Below are positions 27,753 through 37,610 of a DNA stretch of 64,000 nucleotides, in pieces. Made by a program: the position numbers and the translations under genes. The notes under the pieces were generated by a model. That model saw only the letters and a program-made list of their open reading frames with translations. It made no database searches and was not told where the DNA came from. This stretch comes from Thiocapsa bogorovii (GTDB taxonomy: Bacteria; Pseudomonadota; Gammaproteobacteria; Chromatiales; Chromatiaceae): the NCBI RefSeq assembly GCF_021228795.1, contig NZ_CP089309.1, positions 5,329,501 through 5,393,500 on the forward strand, in the 5' to 3' direction. Every line of letters starts with the position of its first letter. Within the stretch, counting starts at the first letter, position 1.

Positions 27753-28874
27753 ATGAAGAAGGTTCTCTCTGTTTTTGGAACACGACCAGAAGCCATCAAG
27801 ATGGCACCACTGGTCAAGGAATTATCGAAAAATCGCGGTGCTTTCGAAAGTCGGGTTTGTGTGACGGCACAACACCGGGACATGCTCGACCAGGTTCTTG
27901 AACTGTTCGAGGTTCATCCGGAATACGACTTGGACATCATGAGGCCGGGGCAGAGTCTCACCGATGTTACTTGCAATGTCCTGCGGCGTTTGGCTCCCGT
28001 GCTGGAGGAGCTCCGCCCGGATGTGGTACTGGTTCACGGCGATACCACCACGACCATGGCGGCGAGCCTGGCCGCCTATTATCAGAAGATCGATGTGGGG
28101 CATGTGGAGGCCGGACTGCGCACAGGAAACAACTACTCCCCTTGGCCGGAAGAAATGAATCGACGACTGACCGGGGCGATCACGCGATACCACTTCGCGC
28201 CGACATCACGTTCGCGGCAGAACCTGCTGAATGAAGGTGTGGATGAGAAGTGGATTCTAGTCACTGGCAACACCGTAATCGACGCTTTGCTCAATGTGGT
28301 CGAAAGACTGCGCACCGATTCTACGTTACAGCGCCAGATGGCAGAGAAGTTTTCGTTCTTTGACGAAAAAAAGCGTCTGATTCTGGTCACCGGGCACCGT
28401 CGCGAGAACTTTGGTGCGGGATTCGAGAATATCTGTCGGGCGCTAAAGTCTCTTGCCGAGGTCTATGCCGATATAGAAATCTGCTACCCAGTGCATCTCA
28501 ACCCTAACGTCAAAGAACCTGTAAACCGTCTTCTTGCGAGTATTTCGAACATCCATCTCATCGAGCCCCAAGAGTACCTTTCGTTCGTTTACCTGATGGA
28601 TCGTTCGCATTTGATCATCACCGACTCCGGCGGGGTGCAAGAGGAGGCTCCAAGCCTTGGTAAACCTGTGATGGTCATGCGTGACACGACTGAAAGGCCA
28701 GAAGCAGTCGATGCTGGCACCGTCAAGCTAGTGGGTACAGATTACGATGCAATCGTCGCTAGCGTGTCATCTTTGCTCGATAATGGCGACGCATATAGGC
28801 TAATGGCGCAGGCAGTCAACCCTTACGGAGACGGCAAGGCCTGCGCAAGAATCATAGGGGCTTTAGCGAGTTGA
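27753..28874 (+). CDS. wecB: UDP-N-acetylglucosamine 2-epimerase, non-hydrolysing
   Basis: 373 aa, interconverting UDP-GlcNAc and UDP-ManNAc in the cytoplasm. The family motifs are [17 protein letters not shown] (9-25), [39 protein letters not shown] and [20 protein letters not shown]. The length is normal. The product could be oxidised by the dehydrogenase at 55320-56849 to UDP-ManNAcA and used by the WecG-like transferase at 45528. The stop overlaps the start of the flippase gene (TGATG), so the two are translationally coupled. Confidence 0.95.
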   Translation: MKKVLSVFGTRPEAIKMAPLVKELSKNRGAFESRVCVTAQHRDMLDQVLELFEVHPEYDLDIMRPGQSLTDVTCNVLRRLAPVLEELRPDVVLVHGDTTTTMAASLAAYYQKIDVGHVEAGLRTGNNYSPWPEEMNRRLTGAITRYHFAPTSRSRQNLLNEGVDEKWILVTGNTVIDALLNVVERLRTDSTLQRQMAEKFSFFDEKKRLILVTGHRRENFGAGFENICRALKSLAEVYADIEICYPVHLNPNVKEPVNRLLASISNIHLIEPQEYLSFVYLMDRSHLIITDSGGVQEEAPSLGKPVMVMRDTTERPEAVDAGTVKLVGTDYDAIVASVSSLLDNGDAYRLMAQAVNPYGDGKACARIIGALAS

Positions 28875-30385
28875 TGCCTTCAAGATCATTGAAGAGTATT
28901 GCATATACCTTTACACCTTCAACACTTCATCCTTTTCTCAAGAGGATCGAAGCTTCCGATGTAGGGTCTCGCTTGGCCAAGGGCGTGTTCTGGTCTTTGG
29001 CGGGATCGGCCATCTCGCGGGGCCTCATGCTGTGCGCCATGGTTCTGGTCGCCCGAATGCTGGGCACGACCGTATATGGCGAACTTGGGATGATTCACAC
29101 CACTGTCGGCATGCTAGGCGCTTTTGCAGGATTCGGTCTCGGGCTGACCGCCACCAAACATGTGGCTCAATTTCGGCGGAGCGATCCCGAGCGCACGGGA
29201 CGCATCATTGGGCTGTCGGGGCTTTTCGCCATGGGTACCGGTGGCCTGATCGCTCTGGGTCTCTTCATCTTCGCTCCCTGGCTGGCTGAGCATACCATTA
29301 ACGCTCCGCACCTGGCCGGGGTCCTGCGGATCAGTGCGCTGATTGTGTTCATCAACGCTCTCAACGGTGCCCAGACTGGGGCCTTGGCCGGGTTCGAGGC
29401 GTTCAAAACAATAGCCCGCGTGAACCTTCTTGTCGGCCTCACGTCCTTTCCGTTCCTCGTCATTGGTGCATATCTTGGTGGCCTGACCGGAGCCGTTTGG
29501 GCTCTCGCGCTCAATCTCGGGTTTAACTGGCTATTTAACCACATTGCGCTGCGTCAGGAAGCCCACCGCTCCAACGTCCCGCTGAAGTTCCAGAATTGCC
29601 GACAGGAAGTCCCGATTCTATGGGCATTCAGTCTGCCTGCAACGCTCAGTGGTATAATTGTTGGCCCGGTTCTGTGGGTCTGTTACGCGTTTCTTGCGAA
29701 TACACCGAACGGCTATGCTCAGTTGGGCTTCTTCACGGCCGCCATGGTATTCCAGAAGGCAGTTTGGTTTGTTGCGACAAATCTTAACAACCCGCTCCTT
29801 GCAATCGTATGCAATCGCACGTTTGACCCGGAAGGCAAGCTGGCTCGCTTGAATATACTGTCGACGTGGTCGTTGGGTTTGGTGTTGGCTGTACCGCTGC
29901 TTACGTTTCCAATGATCCCCGAATACGTGTTCGGTAGTGAATTCAAAGCTGAAGACTTTAGAATCACGTTTGCAATCGTTATGGCCTACACTTGTGTCCG
30001 GCTCTACAAAGATGCGTTGAGCCGAGTGTTGGTGGCGAAAAGCTTGTTATGGCTTTCGGTTCTAAGCAACACGGTATGGGGTGCTATAGCGCTATTCGTA
30101 GGATACCGAGCAGTTCAATGGGGCGCGATGGGTCTTGCCTTCAGTCTATTGATTGCGTACACAGCAAGCGCTTTGCCAATCATGATTATCTGCCATCTTA
30201 AAGGACTGATGCCACGGAACACCCTTTTTTCAAGAACCGCCTTCGCAATATGGGTGGTTATTGGATTATTGCTGCTACTCGTTTTTACAGAAATTAATTT
30301 AATAACAAGAGTTTTCGTTTTTGTTGTAGCGGTCGTAGCGATATGTCTTGCATTTTTGCGACTCAGCAAGCCCGTGTTGAGTTAG
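28874..30385 (+). CDS. Wzx-type oligosaccharide flippase
   Basis: 503 aa from ATG 28874, which overlaps the wecB stop; a TTG one codon earlier is less likely. It has about 12-14 predicted membrane helices. The N-terminal family signature is AKGVFWSLAGSAISRGLMLC with MLGTTVYGELGMIHTTVGML, typical of the MOP/MATE-like polysaccharide flippases. It should move the finished undecaprenyl-PP oligosaccharide to the periplasm for Wzy. The 3' third is AT-rich. Confidence 0.9.
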   Translation: MPSRSLKSIAYTFTPSTLHPFLKRIEASDVGSRLAKGVFWSLAGSAISRGLMLCAMVLVARMLGTTVYGELGMIHTTVGMLGAFAGFGLGLTATKHVAQFRRSDPERTGRIIGLSGLFAMGTGGLIALGLFIFAPWLAEHTINAPHLAGVLRISALIVFINALNGAQTGALAGFEAFKTIARVNLLVGLTSFPFLVIGAYLGGLTGAVWALALNLGFNWLFNHIALRQEAHRSNVPLKFQNCRQEVPILWAFSLPATLSGIIVGPVLWVCYAFLANTPNGYAQLGFFTAAMVFQKAVWFVATNLNNPLLAIVCNRTFDPEGKLARLNILSTWSLGLVLAVPLLTFPMIPEYVFGSEFKAEDFRITFAIVMAYTCVRLYKDALSRVLVAKSLLWLSVLSNTVWGAIALFVGYRAVQWGAMGLAFSLLIAYTASALPIMIICHLKGLMPRNTLFSRTAFAIWVVIGLLLLLVFTEINLITRVFVFVVAVVAICLAFLRLSKPVLS

Positions 30386-30608
30386 CGAGATTTCCGAAAC
30401 GAGCAACGCGACAGCTGATCCTAACTGATCGACAGGTCAATATTATTCGCGCTTCTAGGGCTGGAGTGGTGGAGTTTGAAAGGCTTCACGGTCGGGCGCG
30501 CTGCGACAGTCGGTAGAAGGGTTCGCTCACGATGGCCGGGTGCTGGAGGCTGATCGCGTTATTGGGTAAGCGAGGCGAGGATCCTTTAGTCCCGGTGTCA
30601 AAGCCTTA

Positions 30609-31652
30609 CCTGATTACCAATGAGCCTCAGCCAACTTGAGCAGACGGTAGGGCATGGGCGGGGTTCGCGCGGCCGCAATGCCGAGGCGCGGCAGCATGGC
30701 CGCCAGGTCGAAGCGGCGATTGAACCGGTAGCAGAACTCCGCGAGGTAGCGCGGCAGATGTTGGGAGCTGGCCTTATGATAGGTGCCCCTCATCGCGGTC
30801 TTCACGTTGCCGAGGATGGTGTTGACCCACTTGCGCTCGGGCAACTCGACGCCGCCGGCGCCGCTGCCGGTCACCATGGCCTGGTGCTCGATGCCGGCAT
30901 CCGCGATTCCGCGAAAGCAGGCGAGGCCGTCGCTGACGACGATGCTGTCGGGATGAATGAATTTGGCGGCCCAGTGCGCCAACTCGGTCTTGCGGAATCC
31001 TGCAACCACGCTCATGCGCAGCGCGATCGGGTGGCCCTTGTCGTTCTTGGCCACGGCGGCAACGAAGGGGTCTTGTTGGGCGAGCCGCGTCCGGGGGTGC
31101 CGCCATGAACCTCGCCGCCCCAGTAGACGTCGTCGATCTCGATTACCCCGCTCAGTTGGCGATCGGCGTCGCGTTCGAGCATGACCTGCAGGAGCTTGTG
31201 CTTGACCTTCCAGGCCGTGGGGTATGACACCCCGAGATGGCGCTTGAGCTCAAGCGCGGAGATAGCGTTTTTCTGTTGCGTGAGAAGATACATGGCGAGA
31301 AACCGGACGGTCAGGGGCAGCTTGGTGTAGGCGAAGATCGTCCCGGCGGTCAACGAGGTCTGGTGGTGGCAGTGCCTGCACTGCATCAGCTCGCGCGTGC
31401 GCAGCGCCGTGAAGTCCTCGGCATGTCCGCACTCCGGGCAGACGAAGCCCGCCGGCCAGCGCCAGCCGAACAGAGCGTCGGCGCACTGCTCCTCGGTGCC
31501 GTACTGCGCAAGAAAGTCAGGCAAACTGAGACCCTTCTGAAACTGGATGAGGTTCTTGGCCATGGTGCAGACTCCCGGTGGTGGTCACGGCACCAGTGTG
31601 CGACCGCCGGTGGCTCAAAACGTGAGCCTGCGGAGTCTCGTTGGTAATCAGG
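30609..31652. mobile_element. IS1595-family element with exact 8-bp duplication, transposase frameshifted
   Basis: Ends begin CCTGATTACCAA on both strands. The flanks AAGCCTTA (30601-30608) and AAGCCTTA (31653-31660) are identical. Boundaries are therefore firm. The element separates the wzx gene from the rest of the EPS block. Confidence 0.92.
30614..31563 (-). pseudogene. IS1595-family transposase, one-base frameshift
   Basis: The 5' part (start 31563) reads MAKNLIQFQKGLSLPDFLAQ with the zinc ribbon CPECGH and CRHCHHQTSL, then IEIDDVYWGGEVHGGTPG and SPNKTP. The 3' part lies in another frame: AKNDKGHPIALRMSVVAGFR, IVVSDGLACF, WVNTILGNVKTAMRGTYH and YRFNRRFDL. The break is at about 31065-31075, where AAGACCCCTTCG has four Cs; a fifth would restore 'NKTPFVAAVAKN'. 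This is a simple indel or, less likely, a programmed frameshift. Confidence 0.85.
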
Positions 31653-31833
31653 AAGCCTTATGCGGTATCGCCGCTCGGGTGCCCTCGTGGACTGAATTGT
31701 GTTGTGCCTGAGGGGCATTGGGGGAAAGTATTGAGCGTCTTGCCGGCAACAAGAGGAGGGGATGGTCGGTGGGTCCCGGAGATTGAACTCTGGGGCTGGT
31801 GGAGGAGCCTGTGGGAAGCCGAGGACATGCTCA

Positions 31834-32060
31834 TCCGGCATCCGCCTCTATGCCGATCACGATCGCGATACCAGTGCGCAGTTCCGCAGGGAGTTGACGA
31901 CGGTCCTTGATCTCGGGCGCTTGCCCTCGGGCAGGTTCGCCACCGACGCCTTGGTGCTGGCCTGTGCCCAACAGGCATACAATCTGCGTCGCTGGATCGC
32001 ACAAGAGGGCCTGTTCCGCGCCGATGCCCTGCTCCGGCGTAAGGCGAAACGCGGGTGCGT
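31834..32060 (+). pseudogene. IS1380-type transposase C-terminal fragment
   Basis: The frame reads RLYADHDRDTSAQFRRELTT then DLGRLPSGRFATDALVLACA and AYNLRRWIAQEGL. This resembles the tail of IS1380-family transposases ('F..ELKTDLDLERLPSG.F..N.LVL..A..AYN.LR.IGQ'). Nothing upstream continues it. The following 32061-32515 has no gene, but its last 55 bp match DNA at 40971-41025. Confidence 0.6.
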
Positions 32061-32607
32061 GCCTAGAGTGTTAGGGGAACCTCGGTGGGCTCGACGATCG
32101 CCACAGCGTCCTCCCGCGGGCGTCGGATCTGGCCCACCCCCCGGCGTCCTCGAACGTCTCCCCTGCGCAAAGGCATCGGAGGTCGAGACAATCCGGCGCG
32201 GTCGCTCCTTCACGCGTGGCAACAAGACGGACCAAACCAAAACCTTTCCACGCCAACTACACACGCTGCCGATAGGGGCCCAAAGTTGTGGTTCGGGAAC
32301 TCATTCAGGCGACAGTCCTAGTATGCCCCCAGCGTAGAATAATTTTCGTAGAGCGAGAACAAGGAACGCTCACCTGGTTGGCAAGAAAACTCAGCCGCCC
32401 CGGGTGCCACTTGGGCGCCAAGTTGTTGTTCCGTTGCCACGAACGCGCTTCGGGGCTTCGGGCGGATCTGTGGGCCCTATCCTGTATGCCGCAGGCTGGG
32501 CCTGCTCCTGCCAAGGGCTCTTCAGGATCTCATGGGGTTATGATATTTTTTATATCAACAACCTGACTCTTGCCTGCCGGCAGAACCCCATTCGGACGCG
32601 GCTCATC

Positions 32608-33870
32608 ATGATGTTCGACATTGACACCCTTCAGACCCTGCTGAACCTGCCTGATATCGCCATTGATCGCGTTGTGCTCGGTGAGCGCAGAACGCTCGAG
32701 ATCCACGTCCACAGCACCCTCGAGGGGACGCACTGTCACCGTTGCGGCAAGCCGATCGACCATGGCTATGGGCTTGGTCAAGAGATCAAGCTGCGTCATT
32801 TGCCCGTGTTTGATTACAACACCGTCCTGGTTTTACGACCCACACGCTATCAATACCGCTCCTGCGAAGGGCGGCCGACGACGAGCCAGACGCTGTCGTG
32901 TTATACGCCACGCGCCTCGATCACGAAGCCCTTCGAGCAGCAGATGTTGCTCGAGTTGATCAACAGTACGCTCGAGGATGTCAGTCTCAAGCATGTCATC
33001 GGTGTCGATGCGCTGCAGGGGCTTCTGGATCGCCGCATCGAGCCCGAGGTCGATTGGAACGGGATCGAGACGCTGGAGGTCATCGGCATCGACGAGATTG
33101 CGTTGAAGAAGGGCCATCGCGATTTTGTCGTCGTGATCAGTGCCTATGTGAAGGATCGGCTACATGTCATCGCGCTGCTGCCCGAGCGGAACAAGGCTGC
33201 CGTGGAGGCGTTTTTTCGTAGCACTCCCAGCAGCTTGCGGCGCACCGTCGCGGTCGTCTGCTCGGACCTTTACCAAGGCTTCATCGGTGCCGCAAAGGCC
33301 GTGTTCGGCAAATGCGTCCTCATCTGCGCGGACCGCTTTCATGTCGCTCGCTTGTATCGCGAGGGATTGGAGACCCTGCGCAAGCGCGAGTTTAAGCGGC
33401 TGCGTCGCACGCTCTCCAAAGCGTCCCTCGATGAGCTCAAGAACGCGCATTGGATCCTGCGGCATCGTCGCACCGACCTGAATGCCGACGAGCGTCGCCT
33501 GCTCAATCACCTCTTCGCCCATTCCCCGAAACTCAAAGACGCGTATGAAGCCTGCGAGGCCCTCACCGCCATCTACGACAGTCGCCTGTTGAAAAGTCAA
33601 AGCAAGCGCAAACTGCGCGGCTGGATGCGCCGCGTCACCAACCGTAAGCTCACCTTTTTCGATCGTTTCATCGGCACGCTCGAGACGCGTTTCGAGGAGA
33701 TCACCAATTATTTCGTCGGCCGCCGGACCAGTGGATTCGTGGAGGGGCTCAACAATAAGATCAAAGTCATCAAGCGCCGCTGCTATGGAATGCCGAGCCT
33801 CAAACACCTCTACCATAGAGTGTGCTTGGAGCTCGATGGATACGCCCAATTCGGGACCGCTCGCGAATGA
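32608..33870 (+). CDS. ISL3-family transposase
   Basis: 420 aa from ATG 32608; the next codon is also ATG. The N-terminal zinc finger region is CHRCGKPIDHGYG (the family has CxxC..CxxC; here the second pair is degenerate, YRSCEGRP). It is followed by a helix-turn-helix and the DDE domain. The first Asp is in VIGIDEIALKKGHRDFVVV, the second in VVCSDLYQGF with ADRFHVARL, and the Glu near the end is in SGFVEGLNNKIKVIKRRCYG. The full-length frame suggests an active element. A shortened relative occurs at 45196-45385. Confidence 0.9.
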   Translation: MMFDIDTLQTLLNLPDIAIDRVVLGERRTLEIHVHSTLEGTHCHRCGKPIDHGYGLGQEIKLRHLPVFDYNTVLVLRPTRYQYRSCEGRPTTSQTLSCYTPRASITKPFEQQMLLELINSTLEDVSLKHVIGVDALQGLLDRRIEPEVDWNGIETLEVIGIDEIALKKGHRDFVVVISAYVKDRLHVIALLPERNKAAVEAFFRSTPSSLRRTVAVVCSDLYQGFIGAAKAVFGKCVLICADRFHVARLYREGLETLRKREFKRLRRTLSKASLDELKNAHWILRHRRTDLNADERRLLNHLFAHSPKLKDAYEACEALTAIYDSRLLKSQSKRKLRGWMRRVTNRKLTFFDRFIGTLETRFEEITNYFVGRRTSGFVEGLNNKIKVIKRRCYGMPSLKHLYHRVCLELDGYAQFGTARE

Positions 33871-34299
33871 AATAAGCACTTGCCGATCGAGCGCTCAGCT
33901 CCGCGAGGCATGGAGAGCGGAGCGAGGCCGAGCGGCCCCCGGTAGGCGTTGGCGCGTGCGTGCCGCCGCAGTGGCGAAGCGGCCGTGGTCGCGAAGCGGC
34001 GAAGGCGGTATGCAAAGCGCATCCGACACGCCGTCGAGCCATTCGTCGCAGGGCCGTGCGCAGCCCGACCGCGCCCCTCGGGCGCACGTCGTGGCGCAGC
34101 GCGGCCCGGAGCGGGGCGAACCGGGGCCAAATCAGGTCGTCGCCAAGGAGCGAGTCCGTCCGGCGGCAGGAGCCCCCGGACGGATTCACGAGCGACACGC
34201 GACTCTCCGGCATTTTTTGGGGTTAGCGTGTACGGCCGAATTTGGCTTAAGTACCTGTTTTCAAATAACCCATACGTTCCCCTGAAATCCGGCAGAGCC
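33871..34299. other. Non-coding GC-rich tail inside the ISL3 element
   Basis: The stretch has many GCGAAGCGG and CGCAGTGGCG words and no supported gene. The block near 33965-34060 resembles 40790-40890, suggesting that a decayed second ISL3 copy once lay there. Confidence 0.4.
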
Positions 34300-34470
34300 C
34301 TGCCAAGAACGGAATGCAGCATAAAAACAGCGTGTTACGCAGCCCGTGAGCGAACCGCTTTTCGTTGGTAATCAGGAACTCTTAATGATGATACAGATCC
34401 AGCATGCTCACAAGTGGCGAACTCAACATTGCAAGAACCAAGAACGTTTACCACGTAAGGCAACTGCCAC

Positions 34471-35700
34471 ATGAATTCGGCAGCCCCGCAGCGGTCTCCG
34501 AAAACCGGACCCTACGTAGAACATTATACAGGGGCGACTGTTGCACTAAAGGGTGCTTACGGCCTCTGGAATCTGGGTGACGATGCGCTCATGCTCATGT
34601 GCTATCGCCTGCTGCGCAAAGTGTTTCCGCCGGAAGCAATCACTGTGCAATGCTTTGATGCGATGTATCTTGAGAAACATTTGCCGGGAATACGCACGGT
34701 TTCCGCCACTGCCCAGGTGGTAGATGCAGACCTTCTCGTATATGGAGGGGGTACACAGTTTTATTCTTTTCCCCTTACAGGTACCCGCGTGAGCGTGTAT
34801 CGAAGACAGCGCCTGCTAAGAGCTTTAGCGCGTCCACACCATGTGTTGCGTTACTTATTAGACAAACACGCACCACCTCAAACACAGATTCAAAGAGTAA
34901 CCCGGCATTCCGCGGCCGTCGCTGTGGGTATTGGTCCATTTATGCCTGACTCGATTCAAGAAGACAAGGCAAGAGCGGTTCTGAGCAACTTAGAATTCAT
35001 TTCCGTCCGAGACCCTGCATCTCTCGACGTATGCACCGATTGGGGTCGCGAAGACGTTATTCTCGGTAGCGACATATGCTTCCTACCAGGCCTTCTGAAA
35101 CTGACCACCGATGAGCGCCTTTATGCCCCGGTCAGGAACAAAGCTGGAAAAAACATTGGGATTGTTTTTCGGCGCTGGCCGCATTCTCAGGAAGGTGCTG
35201 CATACGTAAAGCCCCTTGTGCAAGCTGCCAGTCACCTGCGGACTTTGGGGTACCATGTAACCTGGATCTCCTTCTGCAAAACAGAGGACGCACAAATTAT
35301 CGGTGAGCTGGGCGAGGCCGCCAATTCCATTCTTTATTGGACCCCGGAGCAACTGGATGTCCCGCAGTTCTTAGCAATACTCGCGCGCTTCGACTGCTTC
35401 ATAACCGCACGATACCACGGCGCTGTCTTTTCGACGTTACTTCGAAAGCCGTGCGTATGCGTGGAAGTCGAACAGAAGCTCGCTCTAGCATCAGAGTGTT
35501 TCGGCATGCGTCCCTATCTTTGGGAGCAACCATTCCGCACGAATAACTGCATTGCTGCTATCGATGCGATCTTCACGAACTATTCCCACTGCGTTCAACA
35601 AATAGATGTGGCGGCAACAATCCAAACCGAGCTGGCGCAAAACATGGCCGCACTATTTGTTGCGTTTCTGCGAAGATTTTTAACGGGACATCGACAATGA
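34471..35700 (+). CDS. Polysaccharide pyruvyl transferase family protein
   Basis: 409 aa with a CsaB/WcaK-like fold. Visible motifs are ALKGAYGLWNLGDDALMLM (glycine-rich start), LLVYGGGTQFY, EFISVRDPASLDVC, VILGSDICFLPGL and FDCFITARYHGAVFSTLL with the conserved His. These enzymes transfer pyruvate from phosphoenolpyruvate as a ketal onto a sugar of the repeat unit, adding negative charge. The start ATG 34471 follows 'actgccac' without a strong ribosome site. The gene stands between two IS regions and is the only intact gene for about 5 kb. Confidence 0.85.
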   Translation: MNSAAPQRSPKTGPYVEHYTGATVALKGAYGLWNLGDDALMLMCYRLLRKVFPPEAITVQCFDAMYLEKHLPGIRTVSATAQVVDADLLVYGGGTQFYSFPLTGTRVSVYRRQRLLRALARPHHVLRYLLDKHAPPQTQIQRVTRHSAAVAVGIGPFMPDSIQEDKARAVLSNLEFISVRDPASLDVCTDWGREDVILGSDICFLPGLLKLTTDERLYAPVRNKAGKNIGIVFRRWPHSQEGAAYVKPLVQAASHLRTLGYHVTWISFCKTEDAQIIGELGEAANSILYWTPEQLDVPQFLAILARFDCFITARYHGAVFSTLLRKPCVCVEVEQKLALASECFGMRPYLWEQPFRTNNCIAAIDAIFTNYSHCVQQIDVAATIQTELAQNMAALFVAFLRRFLTGHRQ

Positions 35701-36407
35701 ACGGGGAATAATGTGTTTGGAACGTCTTGAGGCGATGGCCGAAATCAGGCGGTTGGTGATCTAGAGTCACGTCTGATCCACCTTGTCATTTTTGCATTAT
35801 TAGGCAGTGCAATGGCTCGTCGCGAATTACTGTTTCAGGCTACAGGTTCCCTATCCAGCGAAAGACCATGGTACTTAGGCCATAGTGGTCCTCATGTCAT
35901 ACTCCGCATGGGGAGGGGTGGGTACGAACTAACCGTGCACCCCTTGCTTGCGATTGCAACGGAGCGGCACAGTGCGCTTGCTCGCAGCGTTCTTGCGGTG
36001 GTTTCAATCGTCGCCGTAGTGCGGTCGAATCTCCTACCTTTCATCAAAGCACTCTTTTACCATCAGGCGGAGATACAACGAAAATGCCTATTATTTTCTC
36101 GACTGTGCTGCATATCATGAAGTGTCGGAGATTTGTTGCTATGTTGAGGTGGGCCGCTCATATGGTTTCTCCCGAAACAGTCGTTCTATTGCATTATTTA
36201 ATTCACTCTAAGACTAAAGATGGGATCAAAAGAATCCGCATAGGACGATTTACGATATCATTAAGCAAGGATAGAAGCTCCTAGGTCCCGCTTAGAGGTA
36301 TATTTGCCGTGAAGTAGATATTTCATCGATATTCCAGTAGCGCAAACTGCCGACAGTGAATCAAGTGAGCTACATTGGCTTAATGGGTCATGCCCGGTCT
36401 AGAAAAT
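35701..36407. other. Spacer, nothing recognised
   Basis: About 700 bp with two short open frames (35812-36120, 36084-36284) that show no family resemblance. It may once have held the 5' half of the methyltransferase gene whose 3' half is at 38875-39372, but I could not recognise it. Confidence 0.4.
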
Positions 36408-37481
36408 CTAAGTACTACAGGTTTTCGGTTTCTCTTTACCGATGATCTGGAAATTCTCATTCAGCAAGGTACGCAGTTGCGGAGCAAAAGCGTCAAGACC
36501 GTGAAAGAATGCGCGGCACGCGGTTCGAAATTGCTCGAACGTCTCGTAATAATGATTGTAAAGCACCTGGCGCTTGAAGAATTTCCAGAAGCGCTCTATG
36601 AGGTTGAGATTCGGACAATACGGCGGCAGGGGTTCCAATCGAATTCGCGATGTCGTCAGATAGGCGGCTACGGCTTTCGATCGATAGTACCGAGCGTTGT
36701 CGCAGATAACGATGATCCGCGGCGCAGCGGGATCGGCTTGCTCGAGCTGTTGGAACAAAGCGATGGTCGAGGCCGCGTCGATGGTGTCGTCGAAGCGCAC
36801 TTCGGCATGCAGCGTCTCGACATTGATCGCCCCGTTGATATTGAGCCGCTGCCGCCCGGTGTTGCTCGCGATGGGGTGCTCTTTGCCGCGCTTGATCCAA
36901 CCGCACCCGATCACCGGATTGTGCTGCGGATGGGTGGCGTCGATGAAGTAGATAACGTCGGCTTCTGCTTTGTTTTCCTTGAGGTTCCGGTACTTCTCGA
37001 CGAACGCCTCTTGAACGTCGGGTGCCGGGTTCCGGCCCAGCTCCAGCTTGGCTTTCTTATAACTGTACCCCAGCCGGTGCAGGAGCGCGGTCATCCCGCT
37101 CGGGGTGTAGCGCACGCCCCAACGCTGGTCGACGACTCGGGCGATGGCCTCCGCCGTGGGATAGAGCTCATCCTTCAAGTGAGCGTCGAGTTCCCTAAGC
37201 TGGTCAGCATCAAGCAACGCTTCGCTGCCCACGAAGCTCATGCGCAGCAACTCCTGAACGCCGCCTTTCTTGTAGCGCTTTTAGTAGCTCCGGACAGTAT
37301 CCGTTTCGATCAACAAGGCGTAGGCCACGTCCGCCGCCGGGCGACCCTGACCAAGCACGATGACGGCATTGATTCGGTACGCCTCGCGAACCTCGCGCGT
37401 GGCCCGATGGGCCGCACGCAGCTCGACGATCTCCGTAAGGCTCAGTCGATAGTCTTGCATGACCTGAAGTTTAGCATCCAC
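36408..37481 (-). pseudogene. IS630-family transposase with an in-frame stop
   Basis: From 37481 the frame gives a helix-turn-helix (DYRLSLTEIVELRAAHRATR, VLGQGRPAADVAYALLIETD, TVRSY), then TAA at 37281-37283, and then KRYKKGGVQELL in the same frame. The rest reads the DDE domain: VIYFIDATHPQHNPVIGCGW, IIVICDNARYYRS, LPPYCPNLNLIERFWKFFKR. The expected 'YYKRYKKGG' shows that a tyrosine codon became TAA. Possible terminal repeats containing GTTTTCGGTT lie near 36421 and 37505. Exact ends were not fixed. Confidence 0.8.
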
Positions 37482-37610
37482 GTCGAACCGTTACATGCCG
37501 AAGCTCAACCGAAAACTTGTGTGAGACTGGTATAGTATGGCGCTATATAGCCGCACGGCGACTTATAGGCCAAGAATATATATGGAGGTGGGCTCAGCAG
37601 GGCAAGCGCA

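Larger units (their letters stand above)
32516..34299. mobile_element. ISL3-family element with exact 8-bp duplication
   Basis: The left end GGCTCTTCAGGATCTCATGG and the right end on the minus strand (GGCTCTGCCGGATTTCAGGG) are imperfect inverted repeats. CTGCCAAG precedes (32508-32515) and follows (34300-34307). The transposase gene takes 1.26 kb. An unusual 430-bp GC-rich tail without a gene (33871-34299) completes the element. Confidence 0.88.

Noticed and set aside
33160-33879. A 239-codon minus-strand frame within the ISL3 element
   Set aside because: Antisense of the ISL3 transposase. No motifs and no ribosome site.
35812-36284. Two short open frames as small genes or as the missing methyltransferase N-terminus
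   Set aside because: No motif, no convincing ribosome site, and no similarity to the expected N-terminal sequence.
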